Of a stretch of DNA of 64,000 bases, positions 25,541 through 33,448 are shown in pieces. The DNA comes from Muribaculaceae bacterium. Its GTDB lineage: Bacteria; Bacteroidota; Bacteroidia; Bacteroidales; Muribaculaceae. Where the stretch lies: contig JAMPAX010000001.1 in assembly GCA_023667015.1 (NCBI GenBank), positions 1 to 64,000 of the forward strand, written 5' to 3'. The stretch's first letter is position 1, and each line of letters begins with the position of its first letter. The position numbers and the translations under genes are program-made. The notes under the pieces are model-generated. The model was not told where the DNA came from, ran no database searches, and saw only the letters and a program-made list of their open reading frames with translations.

Positions 25541-25644
25541 GAAGTGATTTAAACTTTTTACGAAAACTAAAGAAGTGTTTAAATATGTTTTCTTCAAACG
25601 CAATATTTATTAATATTGCGTTTGAAAAAAGTTTAAATCACTTC
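25541..25644. repeat. Compound palindromic element E2 downstream of the CD225 gene
   Basis: Outer arms GAAGTGATTTAAACTTTTT (25541-25559) and its complement ending 25644 pair over 19-20 bases. Inside is a second hairpin, TTCAAACGCAATATT/AATATTGCGTTTGAA (25592-25625), with a 4-base loop. It begins one base after the CD225 stop codon. Confidence 0.7.
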
Positions 25645-25645
25645 A

Positions 25646-25876
25646 TTACCCAAAGATTATACCCAAGATGATTAGTAATGTATAAAATACGCCTGTTGCT
25701 ATCCAACAATTCTTGATATGTCTAACACACTTATCAACTCTTGTATAATCGTTTATACGAAGGCTCGTATTGATTTTAGAACTTAAAAATGTTGTGTAAA
25801 ATCCTAATGGACCACAAATTAGCCATAGTACATTACCCAGGAGCATCCACAATCTGGGGTTCGATTTATTACTCAT
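25646..25876 (-). CDS. CD225/dispanin (IFITM-like) membrane protein
   Basis: 76 residues with two membrane segments: RLWMLLGNVLWLICGPLGFY (the first, partly re-entrant in this family) and CWIATGVFYTLLIILGIIFG. Between them is the typical SSKINTSL...DYTRVDKCVRHIKN stretch matching the family's S.KV....GD...A...S..AK pattern. Bacterial CD225 proteins frequently accompany conflict and signalling genes. It sits between the TIR-Sel1 gene and the TIR-like membrane protein. Confidence 0.75.
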   Translation of the reverse strand: MSNKSNPRLWMLLGNVLWLICGPLGFYTTFLSSKINTSLRINDYTRVDKCVRHIKNCWIATGVFYTLLIILGIIFG

Positions 25877-26038
25877 AATTTAATGATTATAACGGTTAAT
25901 AAAACTTATCAATATATATGTAGCTAAAAATTTCAATGACTATAGATTTCTATTTCAGAGAAAGATAAGTCACTTTTCCTTTTACAGAACTGACGCGTCG
26001 TATAGTAACTTATGAAGAAATTGTATCGTGCCATGTGG

Positions 26039-27289
26039 TTAATCTCCTTCCGGTTCGTCTCTGCTTTTTGCCTTGGCATACCAGTACCCGGCACGCTCCA
26101 TATCCTTGTCTACTCCATTGCCTTTCTCGTAACAATATCCGAGCATGTATTGAGCCGATGAATTGCCTTGTTCAGCGGCCTCCCGATACCATTTTACGGC
26201 ATTCTTATAGTCCCTTTCCAATCCCTGACCACAGTAATAACAGTCTCCAAGATTAGTCTGCGCAGTGACATTCCCTACCTCCGCGGCTTTGCTATACCAT
26301 TCTACAGCCGAGCGATAATCTCGTTCCACTCCCCATCCGTTATGGTAGCAGACTCCGAGATTGCATTGTGCAGAAGGTATATCCTTGTCTGCCGCAAAAC
26401 GAAAATATTTTACTGCCAAGGCCGGACTCTTCTCTATACCAATCCCGTTTAAGTAACAAAGTCCCAAAATATATGAGGCCTGTGCATGTCCCTGTTCGGC
26501 AGCCTGTTTATACCATTCTACCGCAGTGCTGTAATCATTCTCGACTCCCAGACCTCTATAATAGCACAATCCCAAATTGTATTGGGCAGAATCCAATCCC
26601 TGCTCAGCCGACTTTCGATACCATTGAAAAGCCAAGGTGTGATCCTGAGAAACTCCTCTTCCCTTACGATAACATGTACCAAGATTGTATTGGGCATGTG
26701 CATTCCCCTTTTCTGCGGATTCTTTAAAGAATTCTGCCGCTCTTGAATAGTCTTTCACACAGTCTGTGCCATAATAATAATTACATCCAAGTCTGTACAG
26801 CTTTATTGCATCATAACCCGGCTCACTACTCTGCTTCTCCCTTGTATCATTTCCCTTATTTGCTTTATTTGACAACAAAGGAATGTTGAGCCATTTACAT
26901 ATATCTGAAACCAACCGTCTCAAAGCAAACTCCGAACTTCCGTCAACCTGCTGCTTGGCTCCATAGAGGAATCTGAACTGTTTTGCTAACGGGGTGTCAT
27001 CAAGATTAATAAATACTATACGCTTACGTTCACCGGCAGCATAACAGAGTTCTCGTAAAGTCCAGTCATTATCAAAGTCCTGAATTTGACTGTGAGCCTT
27101 GGAATACATGAACAAGAGAATTTCACACGCATCTATTGCGGAAATGATAACGTTTATAAACTGAGAGTCGCTTTCAATGCCATCAAGGTCTATCCAGCAG
27201 TCAAGACCCGTTCCGGCCTCAATAATATCCTTTATCTTGAAGACCCTTACTTTATCAATGCGTTTATATGATATGAAGATTCTTGCCAT
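26039..27289 (-). CDS. TIR domain fused to Sel1-like repeats
   Basis: 416 residues; start ATG 27289 (MARIFISYKRIDKVR) puts the TIR strand A at the terminus. The TIR domain (1-145) includes GLDCWIDLDGIES (BB loop) and FDNDWTLRELCYA with candidate catalytic Glu 80. From about residue 160 seven Sel1-like repeats of 36 residues follow, e.g. AQYNLGTCYRKGRGVSQD and AEFFKESAEKG. Sel1 arrays bind proteins or recognise a trigger, so a plausible design is a sensor array driving a TIR NADase. The gene lies between the channel-like gene and CD225. Confidence 0.9.
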   Translation of the reverse strand: MARIFISYKRIDKVRVFKIKDIIEAGTGLDCWIDLDGIESDSQFINVIISAIDACEILLFMYSKAHSQIQDFDNDWTLRELCYAAGERKRIVFINLDDTPLAKQFRFLYGAKQQVDGSSEFALRRLVSDICKWLNIPLLSNKANKGNDTREKQSSEPGYDAIKLYRLGCNYYYGTDCVKDYSRAAEFFKESAEKGNAHAQYNLGTCYRKGRGVSQDHTLAFQWYRKSAEQGLDSAQYNLGLCYYRGLGVENDYSTAVEWYKQAAEQGHAQASYILGLCYLNGIGIEKSPALAVKYFRFAADKDIPSAQCNLGVCYHNGWGVERDYRSAVEWYSKAAEVGNVTAQTNLGDCYYCGQGLERDYKNAVKWYREAAEQGNSSAQYMLGYCYEKGNGVDKDMERAGYWYAKAKSRDEPEGD

Positions 27290-27298
27290 TATATAATA

Positions 27299-27337
27299 AT
27301 CAACTATCAACCATATATTAATCAACTATCAACCATA
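27299..27337. repeat. Direct repeat upstream of the TIR-Sel1 gene
   Basis: TCAACTATCAACCATA occurs twice, 23 bases apart, directly before the start codon of the minus-strand TIR-Sel1 gene. It could be a regulatory site or simple duplication. Confidence 0.5.
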
Positions 27338-27371
27338 AATTTTAAGATTTTCCTAAAATTTATTTCGGGGC

Positions 27372-29579
27372 TTATTGGATTTTGCGGTTGGCGTCTATGA
27401 TGCCGAGGGTTATGTCTACTACGTTGTTGTCGTAGCTTCGGATTTCTTCGCTAAGGTTTTTCCAGTCCGTCAGACAGTCGTGGTGAAGCCTTACCTCATT
27501 TTTCTCTTCTCCATTATAGAGGTATCCCAAGATTTCATGTGAGGCGTTCCATCGCATGTGCTCCGTCTGTGCCATCACTCTCAGGAAGTCGAAAATGCGG
27601 TCGTCTACCTTCACACCGGTGACGGTAGAATAAGTTGTCTGTCCGGCATATCGCTGCAGTGATGACCAATCGTAGTTGTAGATTTCGTTCTTGGACATCG
27701 CTTTGTCACGTAGTATCTCCTTTGTGCGCCAATGCAGACTGTTGGCGATATTTTGTTCGCGCGTCCTACGCAAGCGCATCATGCCCGCATATGCCGGATG
27801 GAAGTCTCCCTCAGTCTGCATGAGGTCGCGATAATCTTTATACCACATCTTATCAGATTCGCATGTTGGCTCTACGTACCCACTATAGGTAGACGCTTCA
27901 TATTTCTCCTGAAATCTGATAGCTCGCTGAATAACCGTCTCGTCAATGATATTCTCGTACGTGTAGACGTCTTTATCTTGTCCGAATATGTAGATGGGAA
28001 GGCTACAGTTGTCATCGTCTTTCCTTATTTCTTCGTTTTTAATCTTGCCGGAAACCTTTGCACTCTCCTTGGCTTTGGTTCTGTTGACGGCCTCTTGAGC
28101 AGCCCACAGGCGATTGTAATATTTGGCAATTTGGGAGAAGTGACCATCTTCGTCGTTTTTTATTCTGACGAGGATACAGAGTTTGTCGAGGTTCCTACGA
28201 TAGCGGGTGGCCAGACGGAAAGCCCTGACACCCATAGTCATGTTGAGGTCATCGTCATCTGTAGCTATAACTATGTAATTGAGATTCTGGATTTTTTCCT
28301 CCAGCATATTATAGAAGTGGACACTCCTGCAATCCATATTATGGAGTTCGATGAGAGCACCGGGATTGACCATCTCGGGAATGAATGCCAACGAGAGGGC
28401 TATCGCCGGAGCGTTGGCCACAAATGCTCCGGCCATATCTTCCATTCTGTCATCTACAACGTCCATATGGAAGTCTGAACGCACTGCATTTTCGGCATCG
28501 CTACCGGTCTTTACAAAAGCTCCAAACTCATATATAAACCGTACTGCGTCGCGACCTACTTCACTAAAGCCTACTACCATAGCATTGAAGGGGGAAGACA
28601 CCGAACCATCCTTCTCTACATCTACGAAGTTGACGGGAAGTACCGTGTCATTATTCTTCAATAGCTCAACATTGATATGAGATGAGTCGATTACTCTTAC
28701 CTCCATGTTGGAGGATTTCTGCCGGTCTTCTATCACACGGTGCACCCCGTTGTAACGGGCATGGCAGTAGAATATGACCTTCTTAGGCTCACCATCATCA
28801 GTTAGCGAGTCGGCAAATTTATTGAGGGTGGTATCTTCGAGAAGAATTGAGACATCATGGAGGTTTTGCTTCTCATCGTTGGAGAGCATGAGAAAATGAA
28901 TCTTACGGCCCGTTTTATTTCCCAGGATTTTTGACAGCGACTTAAGATGCAGTTTTTTGCGAAGAATATCATGCTGTTGTCCGGAGGCGAATGTGGAATA
29001 TTCCGACAATGCGTTCAAGTCAGCCTCTGATGTATTGGCTATCAGACAGTCAAGATCCTGCAACTGCTTAAGTTCCGAGTCCTTGAAGGAAATAATCTCG
29101 AACACCTTACTTATACCAATGTGTGTAGAAACATCGTCGTCAGCACCACCGGTTGTCTTAACTACTATAATTCGATAATCCTTGCAGTCGGCTCCAAAGT
29201 GATTGCGGATACTCTCTGCCATGCTGTATGTCACCTCATCAACACCCCAAAGCACGAACGTCTCCGCCTTGGGGGTTCGCCTGCTCTTTTTCTCCTTATA
29301 TAGTCTGAGTTTTTGGTGTATGTTAAAACCAAAAATTTTGATTAATAAGAGACTACTGACGAATGCTGAAAATGCATGGGAAAGTGAGAACATGCACATG
29401 AAAATCCAGCTATTGTGGAAAGGTTCATGTATGGCACTGACATCGCTACCAAGGACGAACGTCTCGAATGCGTGGATAACAGCCATCGGGGCATTAGTCA
29501 GCAGGGAAATGTATTGACCTGTATACGTACCGACATCGTAGACTATGAAAGCAAAGGCCCAAGCTACCAAGACCCACAC
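27372..29579 (-). CDS. Channel-like membrane protein with two Rossmann domains and a RyR-like C-terminus
   Basis: The 735 residues from GTG 29579 are incomplete at the N-terminus. The same frame stays open to about 29876 and encodes another transmembrane helix (ILIYGIASAAICILLAVLFW), but has no start codon. An ATG at 29860 would reach this frame if the C9 tract at 29812-29820 had ten Cs, giving 829 residues. Visible parts: helices at VWVLVAWAFAFIVYD and SWIFMCMFSLSHAFSAFVSS with a possible pore segment between. Two Rossmann-like units (KAETFVLWGVDEVTYSMAES and NAMVVGFSEVGRDAVRFI) resemble RCK/TrkA-N domains of ligand-gated channels. The C-terminal RyR-like segment reads AQTEHMRWNASHEILGY...HHDCLTDWKNLS. 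Likely role: ion flux in response to a nucleotide, as effector of the TIR/RyR island. Confidence 0.75.
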   Translation of the reverse strand: MWVLVAWAFAFIVYDVGTYTGQYISLLTNAPMAVIHAFETFVLGSDVSAIHEPFHNSWIFMCMFSLSHAFSAFVSSLLLIKIFGFNIHQKLRLYKEKKSRRTPKAETFVLWGVDEVTYSMAESIRNHFGADCKDYRIIVVKTTGGADDDVSTHIGISKVFEIISFKDSELKQLQDLDCLIANTSEADLNALSEYSTFASGQQHDILRKKLHLKSLSKILGNKTGRKIHFLMLSNDEKQNLHDVSILLEDTTLNKFADSLTDDGEPKKVIFYCHARYNGVHRVIEDRQKSSNMEVRVIDSSHINVELLKNNDTVLPVNFVDVEKDGSVSSPFNAMVVGFSEVGRDAVRFIYEFGAFVKTGSDAENAVRSDFHMDVVDDRMEDMAGAFVANAPAIALSLAFIPEMVNPGALIELHNMDCRSVHFYNMLEEKIQNLNYIVIATDDDDLNMTMGVRAFRLATRYRRNLDKLCILVRIKNDEDGHFSQIAKYYNRLWAAQEAVNRTKAKESAKVSGKIKNEEIRKDDDNCSLPIYIFGQDKDVYTYENIIDETVIQRAIRFQEKYEASTYSGYVEPTCESDKMWYKDYRDLMQTEGDFHPAYAGMMRLRRTREQNIANSLHWRTKEILRDKAMSKNEIYNYDWSSLQRYAGQTTYSTVTGVKVDDRIFDFLRVMAQTEHMRWNASHEILGYLYNGEEKNEVRLHHDCLTDWKNLSEEIRSYDNNVVDITLGIIDANRKIQ

Positions 29580-29811
29580 TTTCAGATTACCGAAGATATT
29601 TATCTTGCACTCTTTATCTTTCTTTTTTAGAAGTAGAGGGAGAATGAGAAACCAGAAAAGGACAGCGAGAAGAATGCATATTGCAGCTGATGCTATACCA
29701 TATATCAGGATATTACTGCCGAAGGCAATATCCTCGGTAGCCTCATGTCCGGCAGGATGATTTGTAAATAAACTTTTCCAAATACCTATACATGAGCTAT
29801 TTAGCGAATAC

Positions 29812-29820
29812 GGGGGGGGG
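29812..29820 (-). repeat. Homopolymer C9 tract at the channel gene start
   Basis: Nine Gs on the plus strand (nine Cs on the coding strand). With nine, ATG 29860 runs into a stop shortly after the tract. With ten, it enters the open channel frame. This is typical of a contingency locus, but a homopolymer sequencing error would look the same. Confidence 0.7.
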
Positions 29821-30074
29821 TAATTTCGTATATTTCCGTAATGGTGGATATTATATTCATAATGGTTGGTATTCTACTTTGGTTGGCTGTCAGAGGTTGA
29901 GCGAAGTTCTGATTTTTCAGGAGGTCGGCATTCCTCTGATTTTACAAAAGTAATACTTTTTTGGGAATGTTGGGAATTTTTTCGAATTATTTTGATTAAG
30001 ATTTTTGCTTTTCTCCTGTTTTGCGCTTTTCTATAATTTCATTTTTGTTATATTTGCCGTGAAATTTAATCTCC

Positions 30075-30470
30075 TTGAGTCCCGAATGCGGACTTGATGC
30101 CAACGAAGAAGAAGGGTATTCAGTCTACTTCACTGGCGGAGAGTTTCTTGCCGTAGGAGGAAGCAACTCCGTTTCGAGAAACGCGGCCTCCACACAGGCA
30201 TACGTAAGCATCAGCGCCTCACTGAAAGCCGGCCAAACAGTGACACTCAAAGATGGTGACACAGAACTTGTCAGCTTCATAGTTCCCGACAACTATAGTG
30301 GCAGCACGAGTGGTGGTGGTGGCCGTCCCGGAGACTGGGGATCCGGAGGGGGCACACTGATAAGCTATCCCGGACCGGAAAGCGGCAATAGCTACACGAT
30401 AGTAGCCGGCACCGGCACCTACACAGCGACAGCAACGCTACGCAGCAATGGCAGCGCAAGGCCATGGTAG
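30075..30470 (+). pseudogene. C-terminal remnant of a DUF4353 carbohydrate-binding protein
   Basis: 131 residues beginning at a TTG. The text GLDANEEEGYSVYFTGGEFL, AVGGSNSVSRNAAS, TQAYVSISASLKAGQTVTLK and a glycine-rich loop match the last parallel-helix turns and terminal domain of DUF4353 proteins, which are normally 400-700 residues with a lipoprotein signal. Everything before GLDAN is missing, and a TATATTTG element (30049-30056) lies where the N-terminal part should be. It is probably a relic or 3' fragment left when the island was assembled. Confidence 0.6.
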
Positions 30471-30508
30471 GGTAATAAAAAACACAACAAGATTTTTTTT
30501 GCAAAAAA

Positions 30509-30540
30509 TTTGGAGGATAAAAATAAAAGGATTAATTTTG
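30509..30540 (+). promoter_or_regulatory. Promoter of tRNA-Ala
   Basis: TTTG (30509-30512), exactly 20 bases, TAATTTTG (30533-30540), 17 bases before the tRNA. Confidence 0.8.
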
Positions 30541-30556
30541 CAGAGTCAAAAGACAA

Positions 30557-30629
30557 GGGGCATTAGCTCATCTGGTAGAGCGTTTGACTGGCAGTCAAGA
30601 GGTAACGAGTTCGAGTCTCGTATGCTCCA
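30557..30629 (+). tRNA. tRNA-Ala (GGC)
   Basis: Acceptor GGGGCAT pairs with ATGCTCC. The D-arm has AGCTCATCTGGTAGAGC, the anticodon loop CTGGCAG presents GGC, and the T-arm has GAGTTCGAGTCTC. Discriminator A, no encoded CCA. Confidence 0.94.
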
Positions 30630-30643
30630 CATAAGGTAAAGAG

Positions 30644-30685
30644 TTCAGAATTAGATACTTACGAATCTAATTCTGAATTTTTTTT
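30644..30685 (+). terminator. Terminator of tRNA-Ala
   Basis: TTCAGAATTAGAT / ATCTAATTCTGAA, 13 paired bases, followed by eight Ts. Confidence 0.85.
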
Positions 30686-30775
30686 ATCGATTTATTTATG
30701 AGTAACTTCTGGGATATATTTTTCTTATGTGAAGGAATGAGAATCATTAAGGATGATTAGCATTCCTCTCCGTAT

Positions 30776-30916
30776 GTGAATATCCGTAAACCTCATCTAA
30801 AAAAGAAGAAATTGCTGGAACTTGAAAGAAAGAAAAAACATAGAGAAAAGATTCTAATGATTGTACTCTTCAGTATAATGTTTTTATTAATCATTGTGGC
30901 AATTTTCATCTCATAA
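30776..30916 (+). CDS. Possible small single-pass membrane protein
   Basis: 46 residues from GTG 30776: a very basic N-terminus (NIRKPHLKKKKLLELERKKK) followed by one hydrophobic helix (ILMIVLFSIMFLLIIVAIFI). The composition is coherent with a positive-inside membrane peptide, but there is no Shine-Dalgarno-like or promoter support and the start is GTG. The stop TAA runs straight into a tandem repeat. It could also be a chance frame. Confidence 0.35.
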   Translation: MNIRKPHLKKKKLLELERKKKHREKILMIVLFSIMFLLIIVAIFIS

Positions 30917-30977
30917 TGAAGTTGTCCAATAACACTATGAAGTTTCCAATAACTCTATGAAGTTGTCCAATAACACT
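30916..30977. repeat. Three tandem copies of a 20-21-base unit
   Basis: ATGAAGTTGTCCAATAACAC plus T (30916-30936), a shortened copy (30937-30956) and a perfect third copy (30957-30977). The unit start, ATGAAGTTGTC, is shared with the arm of element E1 at 22821 read on the minus strand. The rest of 30630-31115 holds no other gene. Confidence 0.75.
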
Positions 30978-31115
30978 TACTTATCAATTAATCCGAACGT
31001 ATGAACACACAATCCGGGTGTCCATCAATAATAAATTGATTATCAATGAGCACTCCGACTTTGCGTCCTTACTTTCTTCTAAAACCTCTAATTTCGATAC
31101 TTACCCACCCGTGGG

Positions 31116-32255
31116 TTAGAAGTATGTGATAGATCTGCGAATTTTATAGTCGTCTACTTGTTTTAGTGTCCAATTTCCTTGATCATCTGTCTCGAGAATG
31201 TGCTCCTTGGGAAGATTGTCGGAAGAGAATGATTGTACGCCTTTATCGTTGTAGATGTATGTGTCATTGCCGGGTTGTTCTACCCTCTTTGTTAGTTGTC
31301 CTTTATCATCAAAGGTGAGTTCCATTGCGAGTTCTGTTGTGCCGTCGTTGAGCACTCGCATCACGTCTACATGGGTTTCATCCTTGGGGACGTATTTGTA
31401 CTCCCAACGATAATCTTGCCCATCTTTTGTAGCTCCGGAGGAGACAATCATTCCTCGATTGTATTTGGCAACAGTCTTTGAGATTGTAGAGAAGTCCCAG
31501 TTGTTGGGAACACCGATACCTTCGCCGCGAGAAGAGGTCAGGAAACCTTCTCGATCGAAGTTAAAACGGTTTATGATTTGGTCGGCGGGAGAAAACTCGT
31601 AAGTCTCCACGAGTAGTTTGACATTTCCGCTGAGTCCGAGTCTTTTGACATCCGTAGGGAAAAGGTATGGAGTGCCGGAGGGGGATTTCAAGAGTTCAAC
31701 TCCCTCACCCCTTTTAGCAACTGTAGTGGCACATTGCTTTTTGTCATCGTTACTGAAAGCAAAAATGCACACAACACCTATAATAATAGCGGCTACACAT
31801 CCACCAATCAGCAACCATAGCTTTGACTTTCCACCCTTTGTTTTAGATTCAGGGATGCTATCTCCGGTGGTGTCGAATACGTTGCCTTCAACGGCAGTTG
31901 CTTGCGAGCGAAGATATTCTTGGTAGAATTCCTCATCGTATCCGAGGGGAGTCTTTTCGTAGGGTTCATCCTCAACGATAGGCCGAGGGGTCGGGTTAGG
32001 CTCCGGCTTGAGCTCCGGCTTGGGCTCCGGCTTGGGCTCCGGCTTGGGCTCCGGCTCGGGTGTTGGCTCGGACTCCGGCTTGGGAGCAGGAGTAGGTTCG
32101 GGTGTTGGAACAGGAGGGATAGTTAGATGGGGTGTTTGGATAGATTGAGAATGATTCGGGCTGGCAATATCGAGGTTGAATCCGCAACCGGGGCAGAATA
32201 GTTCGTCGCCATCGAGATGACCACCACATTTAGGGCAGAAGTTGAAGTTGTGCAT
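31116..32255 (-). CDS. Zinc-ribbon membrane protein with Pro/Glu/Lys-rich linker
   Basis: 379 residues. The N-terminal zinc ribbon (FNFCPKCGGHLDGDELFCPG) is followed by a repetitive linker of PEPKPEP type (residues about 45-95, encoded by 12-base tandem repeats at 32000-32060), a single transmembrane helix (LWLLIGGCVAAIIIGVVCIF), and an extracytoplasmic beta-rich domain resembling YD/RHS-type toxin-immunity folds (VMRVLNDGTTELAMELTFDD, GQLTKRVEQPGNDTYIYND). No established function. It resembles the zinc-ribbon protein at 22335 only in its first 20 residues. It is the upstream border of the minus-strand accessory run. Confidence 0.75.
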   Translation of the reverse strand: MHNFNFCPKCGGHLDGDELFCPGCGFNLDIASPNHSQSIQTPHLTIPPVPTPEPTPAPKPESEPTPEPEPKPEPKPEPKPELKPEPNPTPRPIVEDEPYEKTPLGYDEEFYQEYLRSQATAVEGNVFDTTGDSIPESKTKGGKSKLWLLIGGCVAAIIIGVVCIFAFSNDDKKQCATTVAKRGEGVELLKSPSGTPYLFPTDVKRLGLSGNVKLLVETYEFSPADQIINRFNFDREGFLTSSRGEGIGVPNNWDFSTISKTVAKYNRGMIVSSGATKDGQDYRWEYKYVPKDETHVDVMRVLNDGTTELAMELTFDDKGQLTKRVEQPGNDTYIYNDKGVQSFSSDNLPKEHILETDDQGNWTLKQVDDYKIRRSITYF

Positions 32256-32437
32256 AATTTTGACTCGGATTATAAGAGGCTTCTACGGGAAGGACGGGCC
32301 GGAAGCCTATGTTACTTGTCGGGCGGGACGCCTGTGCTACTGAGTGGGAGAGACCCCGTCGAGTTTTTTTGGGTACGACGGGGCCTTATTATTGGATCCT
32401 CGATGGCCGGAGAGCAACATCGAAGTTGGAGTCATTT

Positions 32438-33355
32438 TTACTTGTTTACCTGGAACTTGTTCCAGCCATCCTTGAGATAGGCTATGCTCTGCTCGGCAGC
32501 TGCTACGCCGGCGTTGAAGTTAGCCTCAGCAGTCTGAGCACCCATTTTCTTAGGAGTAAAGAATACTCTTTCAGCGAATTTCTTCTCGAAATCCTCGGCA
32601 GAATCGGGCTTGATGTCGGAGACATAGCGGATGTCGGGACGCTCCTCGAGGGCACGAATCAGACCTTCCTCATCGATAACCTCCTTGCGGGCGGTGTTTA
32701 TCAGAACGCCATTCTTCGGCATTTTCATGACGAGGTCATAGCCGATAGACTTCTTAGTCTGTGGAGTAGCGGGGATATGGAGGGAAACGAAATCATTGCG
32801 AGAGAAGAGCTCGTTGACATCATGAAGAGGAGTCACACCCTCAGCCTCGATAACCTCATCGGGAACGAAAACGTCGAGAGCTTCAACGTTCATACCGAAA
32901 CCTTTGGCAATACGAGCCACATTGCGGCCTACCTGTCCAAAAGCATAGATACCCAGGTTTTTGCCTTTGAGTTCAGAACCGGAAGTACCATTATATTTAT
33001 TGCGGCACATCATGACAACCATACCGAAAACGAGCTCAGCCACAGCGTTAGAGTTCTGACCGGGGGTGTTCATGACGCAGATTTTATGGTCTGTAGCAGC
33101 CTGAAGGTCGATATTGTCGTAGCCGGCTCCGGCACGAACGATAACCTTTAGGTTGGGGGCGGCATCCATAACAGCACCATCGATTTTGTCGCTACGCACG
33201 ATAAGAGCGTCAGCGTCCTTAACAGCATTGAGGAGATCCTCACGAGTACCCTTCTCCACGAGGCAGAGGTCATTGCCGGAAGCGTTGACAACATTTTCGA
33301 TAGCCTGAACGGCAGCGGGAGCAAAGGGTTTTTCAGTGAAAACTAAGATTTTCAT
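32438..33355 (-). CDS. serA: D-3-phosphoglycerate dehydrogenase
   Basis: 305 residues, the short form without a C-terminal regulatory ACT domain. It oxidises 3-phosphoglycerate to phosphohydroxypyruvate with NAD+, the first step of serine synthesis. Seen: substrate loop VIVRAGAGYDNIDL, NAD-binding GIYAFGQVGRNVARIAKGFG, and the TARKEVIDEEGLI segment with catalytic Arg/Glu region. The usual PHxG.ST word carrying the catalytic His reads TPKKMGAQTAEAN here, i.e. His is replaced. I recall this spelling from other Bacteroidales SerA proteins, not checked here. Downstream of serC in one operon. Confidence 0.9.
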   Translation of the reverse strand: MKILVFTEKPFAPAAVQAIENVVNASGNDLCLVEKGTREDLLNAVKDADALIVRSDKIDGAVMDAAPNLKVIVRAGAGYDNIDLQAATDHKICVMNTPGQNSNAVAELVFGMVVMMCRNKYNGTSGSELKGKNLGIYAFGQVGRNVARIAKGFGMNVEALDVFVPDEVIEAEGVTPLHDVNELFSRNDFVSLHIPATPQTKKSIGYDLVMKMPKNGVLINTARKEVIDEEGLIRALEERPDIRYVSDIKPDSAEDFEKKFAERVFFTPKKMGAQTAEANFNAGVAAAEQSIAYLKDGWNKFQVNK

Positions 33356-33377
33356 TTTGATATTATAATAGGTAGAT

Positions 33378-33415
33378 AAAGAGTTGATGAACTAAACATT
33401 GTACATCAACTCTTT
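33378..33415 (-). terminator. Hairpin between serC and serA
   Basis: AAAGAGTTGATG / CATCAACTCTTT, 12 paired bases with a 14-base loop, in the 93-base serC-serA spacer. The T content after the arm on the minus strand is modest, so it may attenuate rather than fully terminate. Confidence 0.5.
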
Positions 33416-33448
33416 AATTAAAAATTTTGAACTAATTGTGCAAAAGGA

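Noticed and set aside
20942-30557. Island ends as att direct repeats from tRNA integration
   Set aside because: The only shared word, GAGTTCGAGTCTC, is the conserved T-arm of both tRNAs, not an attachment duplication.
32000-32060. 12-base repeats as a CRISPR-like array
   Set aside because: They are in-frame codons for the Pro/Glu/Lys linker of the zinc-ribbon protein with no spacers.
32354-32383. serA terminator
   Set aside because: CCCCGTCG/CGACGGGG can pair, but the loop is long and no T run follows on the minus strand.
32309-33151. 280-codon plus-strand frame
   Set aside because: Antisense to serA.
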